Shown here: piece by piece, positions 25,349 to 35,106 of the stretch | How the letters are laid out: the number at the start of each line of letters is the position of its first letter | Numbering within the stretch: position 1 is the first letter of the stretch | From: Mesorhizobium sp. M4B.F.Ca.ET.058.02.1.1 | GTDB taxonomy: Bacteria > Pseudomonadota > Alphaproteobacteria > Rhizobiales > Rhizobiaceae | Assembly: GCF_003952505.1 (NCBI RefSeq) | Contig: NZ_CP034450.1 | Span: 1,364,001 to 1,428,000, forward strand | Direction: 5' to 3' | Length of the DNA stretch: 64,000 bases | Position numbers and translations under genes: made by a program | The notes under the pieces: generated by a model | Database searches by the model: none | What the model was told of the DNA's origin: nothing | The model's input: only the letters and a program-made list of their open reading frames with translations

Positions 25349-26527
25349 ATGAACGCCAGCCAGGCCGCATTGCCGGCCGCCCCGGCCACGATCGCGCCGG
25401 CCGCGCAAGCCGGTCCCGGCAAGGGTTTCGTCGAATTCGCCGACGTCGAAAAATCCTACGACGGGCGGACTTTCGCCGTGACGCGGATGAACCTCACCGT
25501 TGCGCGCGGCGAATTCCTGACGCTGCTTGGTCCTTCCGGCTCCGGCAAGACAACGACGCTCAACATGCTTGCCGGCTTCGAGCGGCCGACGCATGGCACG
25601 ATCACGCTGGAAGGCCAACCGGTCGACCGCTTGCCGCCTTATCAGCGCAACATCGGCATGGTGTTCCAGAACTACGCGCTGTTCCCGCATATGACGGTCG
25701 AGGAGAACGTCGGCTTCCCGCTCTCGGTCCGGCAGGTCGGCAAGGCCGATATCGCATCCAGGGTAGCGAGCGCGCTCGACATGGTGCGGCTCAGGCAATT
25801 TGGCGACCGCCGGCCGACCCAGCTTTCCGGCGGCCAGCAGCAGCGCGTGGCGCTTGCCCGCGCCCTGGTGTTCAAGCCGAGCCTGGTACTCATGGACGAG
25901 CCGCTGGGCGCGCTCGACAAGAAGCTGCGCGAACACATGCAGCTCGAGATCAAACAGATCCACACCATGCTCGGCGTCACCATCGTCTACGTCACGCATG
26001 ACCAGAGCGAGGCACTGACGATGTCGGACCGCGTCGCCGTCTTCAACAATGGCGGCATCGCCCAGCTCGGCTCGCCCGATGATCTCTACAACACCCCGCA
26101 GAGCTCGTTCGTGGCGAGCTTCATCGGCGAGAACAACACGCTGGAAGGCGTGGTCGACCGCGTCTCCGGCGCAGAATGCAGGGTCCGGCTGAGCGGCGGT
26201 GGCGAACTCACCGCGCTGGCGATCGGCGTCGCGCAGGGCGCTCCCTGCCAGGTCGCCATCCGACCGGAACGGCTGACCCTGACGCCGATGGCGGCCGGCG
26301 GCAACGCCCTGCCCGCCACGGTGGACGGGCGGATCTATCTCGGCGACCACCTGCGCCTCGTGGCCAGGCTCGCCAACGACCAGGTGCTGACCGTCAAGGT
26401 CGGCCCCGAAGCGACGATGGCAAACGGCGAGGCCGTGACGGTCTCCTGCGCGCCCAATGATTGCCGCGCCTTTCCGGCCGATGCCGGGACGGGCGGCGCC
26501 ATTCCGAAACAGGGGAAAACGACATGA
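25349..26527 (+). CDS. ABC transporter ATP-binding protein, spermidine/putrescine type (PotA-like)
   Basis: This 392-residue ATPase energises import through the two permeases downstream. It shows Walker [11 protein letters not shown]-loop [12 protein letters not shown], signature [15 protein letters not shown], Walker [13 protein letters not shown], the H-loop VTHDQSEA, and a C-terminal TOBE domain. The ATG at 25349 has AAGGA 9 nt upstream. The stop overlaps the next ATG (ATGA at 26524-26527), so translation of the binding protein is coupled. The substrate class is polyamine, opine or related cationic amine; the exact one is unknown. Confidence 0.92.
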   Translation: MNASQAALPAAPATIAPAAQAGPGKGFVEFADVEKSYDGRTFAVTRMNLTVARGEFLTLLGPSGSGKTTTLNMLAGFERPTHGTITLEGQPVDRLPPYQRNIGMVFQNYALFPHMTVEENVGFPLSVRQVGKADIASRVASALDMVRLRQFGDRRPTQLSGGQQQRVALARALVFKPSLVLMDEPLGALDKKLREHMQLEIKQIHTMLGVTIVYVTHDQSEALTMSDRVAVFNNGGIAQLGSPDDLYNTPQSSFVASFIGENNTLEGVVDRVSGAECRVRLSGGGELTALAIGVAQGAPCQVAIRPERLTLTPMAAGGNALPATVDGRIYLGDHLRLVARLANDQVLTVKVGPEATMANGEAVTVSCAPNDCRAFPADAGTGGAIPKQGKTT

Positions 26528-27579
26528 AATACACAAAGCAGACTCTGCTCGCGCTTGTGGCCGCAACTGCCTTCACGACGACGATAGGCCACGCCGCCTT
26601 TGCGCAAGAGCTTTCCATCATGGCGAGCGGGGGCGCTTGGCAGGACGCCCAGCGCAAGGCCTGGTTCGAGCCGTTCAGCAAGGAGACCGGCGTCAAGATC
26701 CTCGAGCAGGAATATCTCGGCGACCTCGGCAAGGTGAAGGCCATGGTCGACACCGGCAACGTGCCGATCGACCTGGTGACGGTCGAGACGGCGACCGTGC
26801 TGCAGGGCTGCGACGCCGGCATCCTCGAGCGGCTCGACTATTCCAAGATCGGACCGCGTGACAAGTTCATCGAGGGCTCGGCGCTCGATTGCGGTGTCGG
26901 TCTCGATGCTTACGGGGATATCCTCGCCTATGACCCGACCGTGCTGAAAGAGGCGCCAACATCGGTGCTCGACCTCTTCGACACGACCAAGTTCCCGGGC
27001 AAGCGAGCCATGCGCAAGTTCCCGGCGCAGAACCTCGAATGGGCGCTGATGGCCGACGGCGTGGCGCCGGCCGACGTCTACAAGGTCCTTGCAACGCCGG
27101 AAGGCGTCGACCGCGCCTTCAAGAAGCTCGACACGATCAAGAAGGACATCGTCTGGTGGGATGCCGGCGCGCAGCCGGCGCAGCTTCTGGCCTCCAAGGA
27201 AGTGGTGATGACGACCGCCTGGAACGGCCGCATCCAGAACGCTATCGACACCGACGGCAAGCCGTTCAAGATCGTCTGGAACAACCAGATCCTCGAATAT
27301 GACATGATCGCCATTCCAAAGGGCGCCAAGAGCCCGGACCTCGCCTACAAATATCTCGCCTATATCAGCGAGCCGGAAAACAACGCCAAGCTTGCCAGCT
27401 ACATCACCTACGGACCGGTGCGCACCGATGCCGCGTCCTTCGTCGCAGCCGACGCCTTGCCGAAACTGCCCAACGCGCCGGACCATCTGGGCGGCGCCTA
27501 TCTGGTCGCCGACACCGAGTTCTGGGGCGACTACGGCGAGGATCTGGTCAAGCGCTTCAACGCCTGGCTTGCGCAGTAG
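26524..27579 (+). CDS. Periplasmic substrate-binding protein, PotD-like
   Basis: This protein of about 351 residues has a cleavable signal peptide (hydrophobic LLALVAATAFTTTIGHAAFA, cleavage near residue 25) and family 1/PotD-type sequence (LSIMASGGAWQDAQRKAWFE; LDYSKIGPRDKF; VVMTTAWNGRI). It binds the ligand imported by this operon. Its ATG overlaps the ATPase stop and the first permease starts 8 nt after its own stop. Confidence 0.9.
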   Translation: MKYTKQTLLALVAATAFTTTIGHAAFAQELSIMASGGAWQDAQRKAWFEPFSKETGVKILEQEYLGDLGKVKAMVDTGNVPIDLVTVETATVLQGCDAGILERLDYSKIGPRDKFIEGSALDCGVGLDAYGDILAYDPTVLKEAPTSVLDLFDTTKFPGKRAMRKFPAQNLEWALMADGVAPADVYKVLATPEGVDRAFKKLDTIKKDIVWWDAGAQPAQLLASKEVVMTTAWNGRIQNAIDTDGKPFKIVWNNQILEYDMIAIPKGAKSPDLAYKYLAYISEPENNAKLASYITYGPVRTDAASFVAADALPKLPNAPDHLGGAYLVADTEFWGDYGEDLVKRFNAWLAQ

Positions 27580-27587
27580 GAACGGGC

Positions 27588-28868
27588 ATGTCGGCGCTCC
27601 AGCCCAGCGAAGTCGACCGGCCCGCGCTGGCCCGCGGCCGGCCAGCCGCCGACGCGGACCTCAAATCCGTGTCGGCGGCGCTCCGGCGCGCCGAATTCGG
27701 CGACCGGCTGCGCTCGCTGCTGTTGGCGGCGCCGCTGCTCATTCTCCTGGCGTTGAGCTTCGGCATACCTATCGTGCTGCTGCTGTCGCGCGCCGTCTAT
27801 GATCCGACAATCGCAGATGCTTTGCCCAAAACGACCGTGGCCCTGGCCGGCTGGAACGGCCAGGGCCTGCCGGTGGACGATGCCTTCGCGGCGCTGGCCG
27901 CCGACCTGAAGGACAACCAGGTCAAGGGCACGGCCTATGAGCTGGCCAAGAGCCTGAACGCCCGCCTGCCCGGCGCGCGCAGCCAAGTGCTGAAGACGGT
28001 GCGCAAGCTCGAAAACGCCGACGGTCAGGCCGCGCTCGAGGCCATGAAATCGGTGCCGTTCTGGTCGGCGCCGTCGACCTGGCCGGCAATCCGGAATGGC
28101 ACTCACAGCCTCACCTCGTTCTATCTGCTGAGCGCGCTCGACATGCGCTGGAATGCCGATGGCGGCATCGAGCGGGTGCCGCCGGAGCAGGCGATCTTCC
28201 TGCAGGTGTTCGTGCGCACCTTCCTTGTTGCCGCGGCGGTCACGCTCGCCACGCTGCTGCTCGGGTTTCCCCTCGCCTACCTCATCGCCAGCGTCCCGAA
28301 AGGCCTGGCCGCCGTGCTGATCGTCGCCGTGCTCCTGCCGTTCTGGACCTCGATCCTGGTGCGCACCGCCGCGTGGACGGTGCTTTTGCAGAAATTCGGC
28401 CTGGTCAACGACTTCCTGCTCTTCATCGGCATAGCCAGCGACCGGCTCGACCTGATGTACAGCCGCATCGGGCTGATCATTGCCATGACGCATATCCAGC
28501 TGCCGTTCACGCTGCTGCCGATCTACAGCGTCATGCGCACCATCCAGCCGTCGCAGATGAAGGCGGCCTATTCGCTTGGAGCCAAACCCCTCACCGCCTT
28601 CCGGCGCGTCTACCTTCCGCAGGTGTTTCCCGGCGTGATGGCCGGATGCCTGCTCACCTTCATCCTGTGCCTGGGTTACTACATAACGCCGGCACTGATC
28701 GGTGGCGCCAGCGACCAGCTGATCAGCAACTTCATCGCCAACTACGTCAATGTCGAACTGAACTGGGAGATGGCGGCGGCCTTGAGCTTCATCCTGCTCG
28801 TCTTCACGTTGGCGCTGTTCGGCATCTTTGCTCGCATCCTCGGCCTCGACCGCCTGAAGCTGGTGTAG
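27588..28868 (+). CDS. ABC transporter permease, PotB-like
   Basis: This 426-residue inner-membrane permease is longer than PotB (about 275-300) because of a soluble insert of roughly 120 residues between the first membrane helix (LLLAAPLLILLALSFGIPIV) and the core helices; such inserts occur in some Pot-type permeases. The EAA-type coupling loop is visible around MKAAYSLGAKPLTAFRRVYL. It starts 8 nt after the binding-protein stop and ends 2 nt before the second permease. Confidence 0.9.
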   Translation: MSALQPSEVDRPALARGRPAADADLKSVSAALRRAEFGDRLRSLLLAAPLLILLALSFGIPIVLLLSRAVYDPTIADALPKTTVALAGWNGQGLPVDDAFAALAADLKDNQVKGTAYELAKSLNARLPGARSQVLKTVRKLENADGQAALEAMKSVPFWSAPSTWPAIRNGTHSLTSFYLLSALDMRWNADGGIERVPPEQAIFLQVFVRTFLVAAAVTLATLLLGFPLAYLIASVPKGLAAVLIVAVLLPFWTSILVRTAAWTVLLQKFGLVNDFLLFIGIASDRLDLMYSRIGLIIAMTHIQLPFTLLPIYSVMRTIQPSQMKAAYSLGAKPLTAFRRVYLPQVFPGVMAGCLLTFILCLGYYITPALIGGASDQLISNFIANYVNVELNWEMAAALSFILLVFTLALFGIFARILGLDRLKLV

Positions 28869-28870
28869 CC

Positions 28871-29698
28871 ATGCTGTTGTCTCCCTTCCCAACCCTTGGC
28901 GAACGCATCCGCATCGCGCTGCTCTGGATCTGGTGCGCGCTGGTCATCCTTTTCCTGCTGGTCCCGATCCTCATTCCGGTTCCGCTCTCCTTCAACAGCG
29001 GTGCCTTCTTCATCTTCCCGCTGGAGGGCCTCTCGACGCGCTGGTACGAGATGGTGCTCGGCACCCAGCGCTGGCAGTCGGCGATCGGCAACAGCCTGAT
29101 CGTTGCCTTCGGCACCACGCTGATCGCAACGACGCTTGGCACGCTGACGGCGATCGCGCTTTCCGACGAGAAATTCCCAGGCCGACGCATCGTCATGCCG
29201 CTGCTTCTGTCGCCGCTCATAGTGCCGGTGGTGATCACCGCCGTCGGCTCGTATCTGTTCTATGCGCGCATCGGCCTGGCCAGCACCTACGCCGGCATCA
29301 TCCTGGCGCATACCGCTCTAGCCAGTCCGTTTGTCGTCGTGACGGTGGCGGCGAGCCTCACCGGCTTCGACCGCAATTTGATGCGTGCCGCCGCGATCTC
29401 CGGGGCGAAACCGCTGACCGCGTTCTTTCGGGTGATGCTGCCGCTGATCCTGCCCGGCGTGCTCTCTGGCGCGGCCTTCGCCTTCGTCACGTCCTTCGAC
29501 GAGGTCGTGGTCGTGCAGTTCTTGGCCAGTGCCGGCCAGCGCACCATGCCGCTCGAAATGTTCATCGGCCTTCGCGAAAAGCTCAGCCCGGCGATCACCG
29601 CCGCCGCGACGCTGATGATGGCGCTGTCGATCGTGCTTCTGGTGGTGGCCAATCTTTTGGCGCGGCGCGGTCAGAAACGGCCGGGCGCAGCGGCATAG
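28871..29698 (+). CDS. ABC transporter permease, PotC-like
   Basis: This 275-residue permease has six hydrophobic segments and the coupling loop LMRAAAISGAKPLTAFFRVM. It completes the four-gene importer and is separated from the PotB-like gene by 2 nt. It is the last gene of the operon and converges with epmA. Confidence 0.9.
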   Translation: MLLSPFPTLGERIRIALLWIWCALVILFLLVPILIPVPLSFNSGAFFIFPLEGLSTRWYEMVLGTQRWQSAIGNSLIVAFGTTLIATTLGTLTAIALSDEKFPGRRIVMPLLLSPLIVPVVITAVGSYLFYARIGLASTYAGIILAHTALASPFVVVTVAASLTGFDRNLMRAAAISGAKPLTAFFRVMLPLILPGVLSGAAFAFVTSFDEVVVVQFLASAGQRTMPLEMFIGLREKLSPAITAAATLMMALSIVLLVVANLLARRGQKRPGAAA

Positions 29699-29734
29699 GT
29701 TCTTCAGGACCGGCGAGGCCGGCGGCTGAGGTCT

Positions 29735-30823
29735 TCACGCGTCGGCCACCGGCGTCCAGATCACGTCGTCGATCCGCGCCGCGCCCGTCGCCAGCATCAC
29801 CAGCCGGTCGAAGCCGAGTGCCGAGCCGCTGGCCTGCGGCATGGTGGCCAGAGCCGCGAGAAAGTCCTCGTCGATCGGGTAGCGCTCGCCATAGATGCGC
29901 TCCTTCTCGTCCATTTCGGCGGTGAAGCGGCGGCGCTGCTCGGTTGGATCGGTGAGCTCGCCGAAGGCGTTGGCGAGCTCGACGCCGCAGCAATAGAGTT
30001 CGAAACGCTCGGCAACGCGCGGATCCTCCGCGCTCGGCCGGGCGAGCGCGGCTTCCGAGACCGGGTAGCCGTACAGGATGGTGGCCCGCCCCTGCCCCAG
30101 CGCCGGTTCGACCTTCTCGACCATCACCCGGCTGAACAGGTCGGCCCAGTGGTCGTCGCGCGCAGTGCGCAGGCCGGCACGGACGAGGGCATCGTGCAGC
30201 GCCGCGCGATCGGTGCCGCCGTCGGCGGAGACGGTCGCGAGAAGATCGATGCCGGCATGGCGCGAAAAGGCTTCGGCGACACTTAGCCGCTCCGGCTCGG
30301 CGAAAGGGTCGGCCTCGCGGCCGCGGAAGCGAAAGGTTTTCGCGCCGGCCTTCTCCGCCGCGAGAGCCAGGAATTCGGCGCAGTCCGCCATCAGGCTCTC
30401 ATAGGTCTCGCCGACGCGATACCATTCGAGCATGGTGAATTCCGGATGGTGCAAGGGCCCGCGCTCGCGGTTGCGCCACACCGCGCCCAAACTGAAGATG
30501 CGCCGCTCGCCGGCGGCAAGCAGCTTCTTGCAGGCGAATTCCGGCGAGGTGTGGAGATAGAGCGGCTGGCGCGCGCCATCCGTCCCGATCGCCTCGGTGG
30601 CGAAGGCCGCCAGATGCGCCTCGTTGCCGGGCGAGACCTGGAGCGCCGATGTCGTGACCTCGATGAAATCGCGACTGGCGAACCAGCCGCGCAAGGCGGT
30701 GGCAATGGCGTTGCGCGCCAGCAGCCGCGGCCGGCGGTCGGCATGGACGTCGGGCGTCCACCAGGGGAAGCTTCGCTGGTCATCGGCAGGAAAATCGCCG
30801 AGAAGGCTGGCGGTTCGGCGCAA
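29735..30823 (-). CDS. epmA: Elongation factor P--(R)-beta-lysine ligase
   Basis: EpmA (PoxA/GenX) is a truncated class II lysyl-tRNA-synthetase-like enzyme that attaches beta-lysine to elongation factor P. The 362-residue protein lacks an anticodon-binding domain. It shows motif 2 ([20 protein letters not shown]), the [16 protein letters not shown] segment, and motif 3 ([12 protein letters not shown]). It is divergent from efp, whose start lies 90 bp away, so enzyme and substrate genes are adjacent. The lysine 2,3-aminomutase EpmB is not in the window. Confidence 0.93.
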   Translation of the reverse strand: MRRTASLLGDFPADDQRSFPWWTPDVHADRRPRLLARNAIATALRGWFASRDFIEVTTSALQVSPGNEAHLAAFATEAIGTDGARQPLYLHTSPEFACKKLLAAGERRIFSLGAVWRNRERGPLHHPEFTMLEWYRVGETYESLMADCAEFLALAAEKAGAKTFRFRGREADPFAEPERLSVAEAFSRHAGIDLLATVSADGGTDRAALHDALVRAGLRTARDDHWADLFSRVMVEKVEPALGQGRATILYGYPVSEAALARPSAEDPRVAERFELYCCGVELANAFGELTDPTEQRRRFTAEMDEKERIYGERYPIDEDFLAALATMPQASGSALGFDRLVMLATGAARIDDVIWTPVADA

Positions 30824-30912
30824 GATGCGCTAGGGCGCACGCGGTGGCCGCCGTAGCCGATTTTTGGCAATCAGCGCTCGCAGGCCGAAAAACTCGATTG
30901 GGATTGAACACC

Positions 30913-31482
30913 GTGGTCAAGGTCATCGCCAGCTCCTTACGCAAAGGCAACGTCGTCGATAAGGACGGCAAGCTCTATGTCATCCTCTTTGCCGAAAACA
31001 TCCACCCTGGCAAGGGCACGCCGGTGACGCAACTCGACATGCGCCGCATCGGCGACGGCGTGAAGGTTTCGGAGCGCTATCGCACGACAGAGATGGTGGA
31101 GCGCGCCTATGTCGAGGAGCGCGAGCACACTTTCCTCTACTCCGACGGCGAAGGCTTCCATTTCATGAACCCGGAAAGCTACGACCAGGTCGTGGCGCCG
31201 GAAGGCGTGGTCGGCGACATGGCCCCCTATCTGCAGGAAGGCATGGCGGTGCAGCTGGCGCAGTTCAACGGCGTGCCGATTTCGCTGGTGCTGCCGCAGC
31301 GCGCCGTGTTCGAGGTGGTCGAAACCGAACCGGTCACCAAGGGCCAGACGGCGTCCTCGTCCTACAAGCCGGCCATGCTTTCCAACGGCGTGCGCACGGC
31401 GGTGCCGCCGCACATTTCCGCCGGCACGCGCGTGGTGGTGATGACCGCCGACGGCTCCTACGTCGAGCGCGCCAAGGACTGA
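30913..31482 (+). CDS. efp: Translation elongation factor P
   Basis: EF-P relieves ribosome stalling at consecutive prolines. A GTG start at 30913 ([14 protein letters not shown]) gives 189 residues, the normal family length; a longer frame from 30844 overlaps the promoter region. The KOW-like N-domain carries the modification loop HPGKG with Lys34, the site of beta-lysylation in E. coli. The two OB domains follow, ending [16 protein letters not shown]. The divergent epmA next door supports the same modification here. Confidence 0.95.
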   Translation: MVKVIASSLRKGNVVDKDGKLYVILFAENIHPGKGTPVTQLDMRRIGDGVKVSERYRTTEMVERAYVEEREHTFLYSDGEGFHFMNPESYDQVVAPEGVVGDMAPYLQEGMAVQLAQFNGVPISLVLPQRAVFEVVETEPVTKGQTASSSYKPAMLSNGVRTAVPPHISAGTRVVVMTADGSYVERAKD

Positions 31483-31497
31483 GACCAGACGCACGGT

Positions 31498-31590
31498 CTA
31501 CCAGAGCTCGCCGGCGATGTTGCGGGCCGCCTCCTCGTGAACGCGCGAGATGGGGGCGCCCGGCAGGCGCCTCGATCACGAAGTTCAGAA
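31498..31590 (-). pseudogene. Possible C-terminal gene remnant
   Basis: Minus-strand sequence reads RVLNFVIEAPAG and, after a frame change, ISRVHEEAARNIAGELW followed by TAG at 31498-31500. It looks like the tail of a lost gene. I cannot name the family and the stretch is short. Confidence 0.2.
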
Positions 31591-31608
31591 CGCGCCCGGC
31601 CCCGGCTT

Positions 31609-32265
31609 CTATTTGTTCGCCACCGTGGGGGCATAGCCGGGCCGGCGCACCGCCCTCACCTTGCCGCTGTTGCCGCCGCCGCAGAAGAAGCAGCCTCCGC
31701 CATCGGATTCCAGCCCGGACACACCCATTCCCGCCGGCATGTCCAGCGTCTGAAGCACCTCGCCGGTACCAGGATCGATGCGCCTCAGATCGCTCTCGTC
31801 GCCTTCCCAGGTACCGTGCCAGAGCTCGCCGTCGACCCAGGTGACCCCGGTGACGACGCGCTTGGACTCGATGGTGCGGATCACCGTGCCGGTTTCGGGA
31901 TCGATCTGATGGATCTTGCGGGCGCGGTATTCACCAACCCAAAGCGAGCCCTCGGCCCAGGTCAGGCCGGAGTCGCCGCCATTGCCGGGAGCCGGGATCG
32001 TGGCGATGACGTCGCCGGTCTGCGGATCGATCTTCTGGATGCGCTCTTCGGCGATCTGGTAAAGATGCTTGCCGTCGAAGGCGGTTCCGGCATCGGCTGC
32101 GACATCGATCGAGCGCAGTGTCGCTCCTGACCCAGGATCGAGCGCATTGAGCTTGTCGCCCGAGGCAAACCAGACTTTCTCGCCGTCGAAGGTCACGCCA
32201 GCCACGGTCTTCACCCCCGGAAAGGGTCCGTACTCACGCAGGATTTCGGCAGTCGCTCGTTTCAT
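31609..32265 (-). CDS. Beta-propeller protein (glutaminyl cyclase / YVTN-like repeats), hypothetical
   Basis: This protein of about 218 residues is made of repeated propeller-type strands (VTFDGEKVWFASGDKLNALD; LTWAEGSLWVGEYRARKIHQ; VTWVDGELWHGTWEGDESDL), each with a WVG/LWHG element followed by IDP.TG. There is no signal peptide. The ATG at 32265 (MKRATAEI) has GGAG 7 nt upstream and is preferred over 32277. Families with this repeat include glutaminyl-peptide cyclotransferase-like and streptogramin-lyase-like proteins; enzymatic residues cannot be assigned. The C-terminus has the Cys/Gly-rich GGGCFFCGGGNSG. Confidence 0.7.
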   Translation of the reverse strand: MKRATAEILREYGPFPGVKTVAGVTFDGEKVWFASGDKLNALDPGSGATLRSIDVAADAGTAFDGKHLYQIAEERIQKIDPQTGDVIATIPAPGNGGDSGLTWAEGSLWVGEYRARKIHQIDPETGTVIRTIESKRVVTGVTWVDGELWHGTWEGDESDLRRIDPGTGEVLQTLDMPAGMGVSGLESDGGGCFFCGGGNSGKVRAVRRPGYAPTVANK

Positions 32266-32346
32266 CGCGGTCTCCATCGATCTGGACAATACACCTGGCA
32301 CTTAGTTCCTGGGCATGTCTCTTTCCCGAAACTTTCGCCAGCATGC

Positions 32347-33567
32347 TTAGTCGCTCGGCAGCGGGCCCGGGAGTAACAAGACAGTCGGGAATCCGGTCAC
32401 CGGCGGCATCATCCAGCGGCGCGCCCGGCCACGGCCGATGGCCTGAACCTTTCTCTCGGCCGAAAGCTCCTCCAGCGCCCGCTGCACGGTGCGAGCGCTG
32501 GCGCCAAGCGCGATCGCCAGCGCCGAGCTCGACCAGGACTCGCCGTCGGCGAGGAAGGCCAGCACCGCGCCATGCTGTTCCTCGACCGGCGGCGCCAGCA
32601 CGACCACCTCGCCGGCGCCAAGCGGCGTCAGCGCAAAGCCGGCGGCCGTCGCGTTGATTTCGGCCAGCGCGCCGAGTTCGGCGCGCAGCCGGCCCATCTC
32701 GACCCGCAGCCTCGCGCGATGCGACTCATCGGCATGCCTTGCCCGAAAAGCGCGCCTGAGCAGCGTCTCGCGCGAGGCATCCCCCGGCCAGGCCTCGGCG
32801 AGCGTGCGCGCCAGGACAAACAGCACCGGCCGGCTGGCCAGCGAGACAACCTTATCGGCTTCACGCACGACATTGCGGCAGGCATCGATAACGAACGCGC
32901 CGGACGCCAGCAGCGTCTCGACCTCATCGAGCGGCAGCAATTTCTCCGATCCCTGCGCAATCTGCCGGCCTACGGGCGTGTTCAACACCAGGGAGGCCGC
33001 TTCGACCTCCGCCCTCAGCGCCGGAATCTTGGCCTCGTAGGCGGCGAGCGATGCCCGGCCGAACGCCGAGCGCGCCGCCTTCGTCCGCAGTCGCCGGACC
33101 GCGATGCCGGCGGCCGCGAGCTCATGTGCGACACGCGCGACCGGCGGCAGCGGCCCCGGATCGAAACCGGCAAGCAGGCGCTCGGCCTCGTCGAGGCGGC
33201 CGATCAGGATCAGGCGGCGCGCCTCGATACTGCCGGCATAGGCGGCGTTCACCCGGTCGCCGTGCGCGTGAAGCGTCGCGCGCGCCGCCCGCAGCGCCTT
33301 TTCCGGCCAACCAAGATCGCGCGACACCAGCGCGATTTCGGCCTCGGCGACGACGCAGCGGGCGCGCGCCACCGCCTCCCTGGGGCTGAAGGCACGGGCC
33401 GCGCTCTTCAGCAGCGTCTTTGCCTTGGCGAAGTCGCCGAGCTGCGCCATGGCGATGCCGCGCAGCGCCAGCGCGGCCGGGTCCTGGCGCAGCGCGACGC
33501 GCTTCAGGGCGCCGAGCGGATCCCCCGCGGCCAGCGCGCGGCCGGCGGCGTTGATCAGCGAGTCCAT
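32347..33567 (-). CDS. Helix-turn-helix protein with TPR-like helical repeats
   Basis: This 406-residue protein begins with an all-helical, Ala/Arg-rich region resembling TPR repeats (GIAMAQLGDFAKAKTLLKSA; LIGRLDEAERLLAGFD) and ends with a winged helix (SSSALAIALGASARTVQRAL) followed by GRGRARRWM. The layout suggests a transcription regulator that senses through its helical part. It is divergent from the DUF899 gene, about 110 bp apart, and may regulate it. I do not recognise a named family. Confidence 0.7.
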   Translation of the reverse strand: MDSLINAAGRALAAGDPLGALKRVALRQDPAALALRGIAMAQLGDFAKAKTLLKSAARAFSPREAVARARCVVAEAEIALVSRDLGWPEKALRAARATLHAHGDRVNAAYAGSIEARRLILIGRLDEAERLLAGFDPGPLPPVARVAHELAAAGIAVRRLRTKAARSAFGRASLAAYEAKIPALRAEVEAASLVLNTPVGRQIAQGSEKLLPLDEVETLLASGAFVIDACRNVVREADKVVSLASRPVLFVLARTLAEAWPGDASRETLLRRAFRARHADESHRARLRVEMGRLRAELGALAEINATAAGFALTPLGAGEVVVLAPPVEEQHGAVLAFLADGESWSSSALAIALGASARTVQRALEELSAERKVQAIGRGRARRWMMPPVTGFPTVLLLPGPLPSD

Positions 33568-33677
33568 TCACAGCCCGCCGACAGAAATCCCGCCACACTT
33601 GTAACTCTCACCATCACGCCATCCGGCCCTATGTCTGTCCTGCACCCCAACCAAACCGAAAGAACGGGACAAGAGCA

Positions 33678-34427
33678 ATGACCCAGCACATGAAGACACC
33701 GCCGATCGTTTCGCAGGACGCCTGGGAAGGCGCGTACGAAGAGATGCTCGTAAAGGAAAAGGCCCTCACCCGTGCCCGCGACGCGCTGGCCGCGGAACGT
33801 CGCCGCATGCCATGGACGCTTGTCGAGAAGGACTATGTGTTCGACGGCCCAAACGGCAAGGCGAGCTTGCTCGACCTGTTCGAAGGCCGCCGGCAACTGA
33901 TCATCTATCGCGCCTTCTTCGAGCCGGGCGTCTATGGCTGGCCGGAGCACGCCTGCCGCGGCTGCTCGCTCGGCGCCGACATGGTCGGCAATCTCGCCCA
34001 TCTCAACGCCCGCGACACCACGCTCGCCTATGCCTCGCGGGCGCCGCAGGCCGACATTCAGCGGGTGAAGCAGCGGATGGGCTGGGAGCTGCCCTGGTAC
34101 ACCATCACCGACAGCTGGGATAAGGATTTCGGCGTCGACGAATGGCATGGCCACAACGTCTTCATCCACGACGGCGACCGCATCTTCCGCACCTATTTCG
34201 TCAACAACCGCGGCGACGAGGCTTTCGGCACCGTGTGGAGCTACCTCGACGTCACCCCGCTCGGCCGCCAGGAGGTGTGGGAGGACTCGCCCGAAGGCTA
34301 TCCGCAGACCCAGACCTACAAATGGTGGAACTGGCACGACAACTACGAAGAGGGTGCCGCCCCCGACCAGAGATGGGTCGAAGTGTCGGACGTCGGCGAG
34401 GCGGCGTTCCGCAACAAGAGCGCCTGA
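33678..34427 (+). CDS. DUF899 family thioredoxin-like protein
   Basis: This 249-residue protein has DUF899 hallmarks: RRMPWTLVEKDYVFDGPNG, LIIYRAFFEPG, the cysteine pair ACRGCSLGAD, and WSYLDVTPLGRQE. The fold is thioredoxin-like, and the CxxC in ACRGC could be redox active. No reaction is established for the family. A downstream stem (GGCGGTG/CACCGCC near 34444-34466) may contribute to termination. Confidence 0.88.
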   Translation: MTQHMKTPPIVSQDAWEGAYEEMLVKEKALTRARDALAAERRRMPWTLVEKDYVFDGPNGKASLLDLFEGRRQLIIYRAFFEPGVYGWPEHACRGCSLGADMVGNLAHLNARDTTLAYASRAPQADIQRVKQRMGWELPWYTITDSWDKDFGVDEWHGHNVFIHDGDRIFRTYFVNNRGDEAFGTVWSYLDVTPLGRQEVWEDSPEGYPQTQTYKWWNWHDNYEEGAAPDQRWVEVSDVGEAAFRNKSA

Positions 34428-34521
34428 GTGTGAAGCGACTCTGGCGGTGCCAGCCGCACCGCCGGAGCCGATCTCTCTCCACGCGTCCGCAGGAATCCCG
34501 CCAGTTTGAAAGGTGGCAAAG

Positions 34522-34770
34522 ATGAGCATCGACAATCCCGCCCCTGGCCCGGCCGTCCCGAGCGGCTTCGGCCTCGCCGACTGGCTCAGCCTTGCGGCGG
34601 CGCCGACCTTCGCAATCATGGCGCTGCTGACAGCCGCCTATGGCGGCCATGACATGATGTGCATGCCCGGCCCCGGTGCCTCGATGCTGAGCGGCATGGT
34701 ACCGATGTATCTTTTGATGGCCGCCTTCCATCTGGCGCCCTGGCTGCGGCTAGTGGCGCGGCGGGCGTGA
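34522..34770 (+). CDS. Small membrane protein, hypothetical
   Basis: This 82-residue protein has two hydrophobic segments (LSLAAAPTFAIMALLTAAYG and SGMVPMYLLMAAFHLAPWL) separated by a Met/Gly/Pro-rich loop (GGHDMMCMPGPGASML). AGGTGG lies just before the ATG at 34522. It follows DUF899 by 94 bp and may be co-transcribed. The His/Met/Cys-rich loop could bind a metal, but that is speculation. Confidence 0.65.
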   Translation: MSIDNPAPGPAVPSGFGLADWLSLAAAPTFAIMALLTAAYGGHDMMCMPGPGASMLSGMVPMYLLMAAFHLAPWLRLVARRA

Positions 34771-35106
34771 GATTTCGCATCGCGGCCAATGACCGCCGTA
34801 CCGGCCCAAGTGCCCGCTAAGCGCCAGCGACGAGTTGCCACCGGGTCTCGAATGACCGGAGTGGGGCCGACAGCGCACTGACAGCTTCAGGCTGCAAATC
34901 TTCAAGAGCGGACATTACGCTAGGCGTTAGCATTGTCATGACCTGACCCCATCACGATGTTCACTCCGGCCAGTGGATGTCGGGATTTGGCGTGCGATTA
35001 CCTCAGCCAACTGCACCGCAACAACATCCAAGACACTCGCGCTTGCCGAAGGGGCTGTCGGCACTGACTGGATTAGCGTAAGCTAATGTCCACAAGGGGT
35101 GCGCAC
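34771..35106. other. Intergenic region, no gene seen
   Basis: This stretch of 336 bp has no convincing coding frame, RNA or terminator. AAGGGG near its end is the ribosome site of the next gene. Confidence 0.6.
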
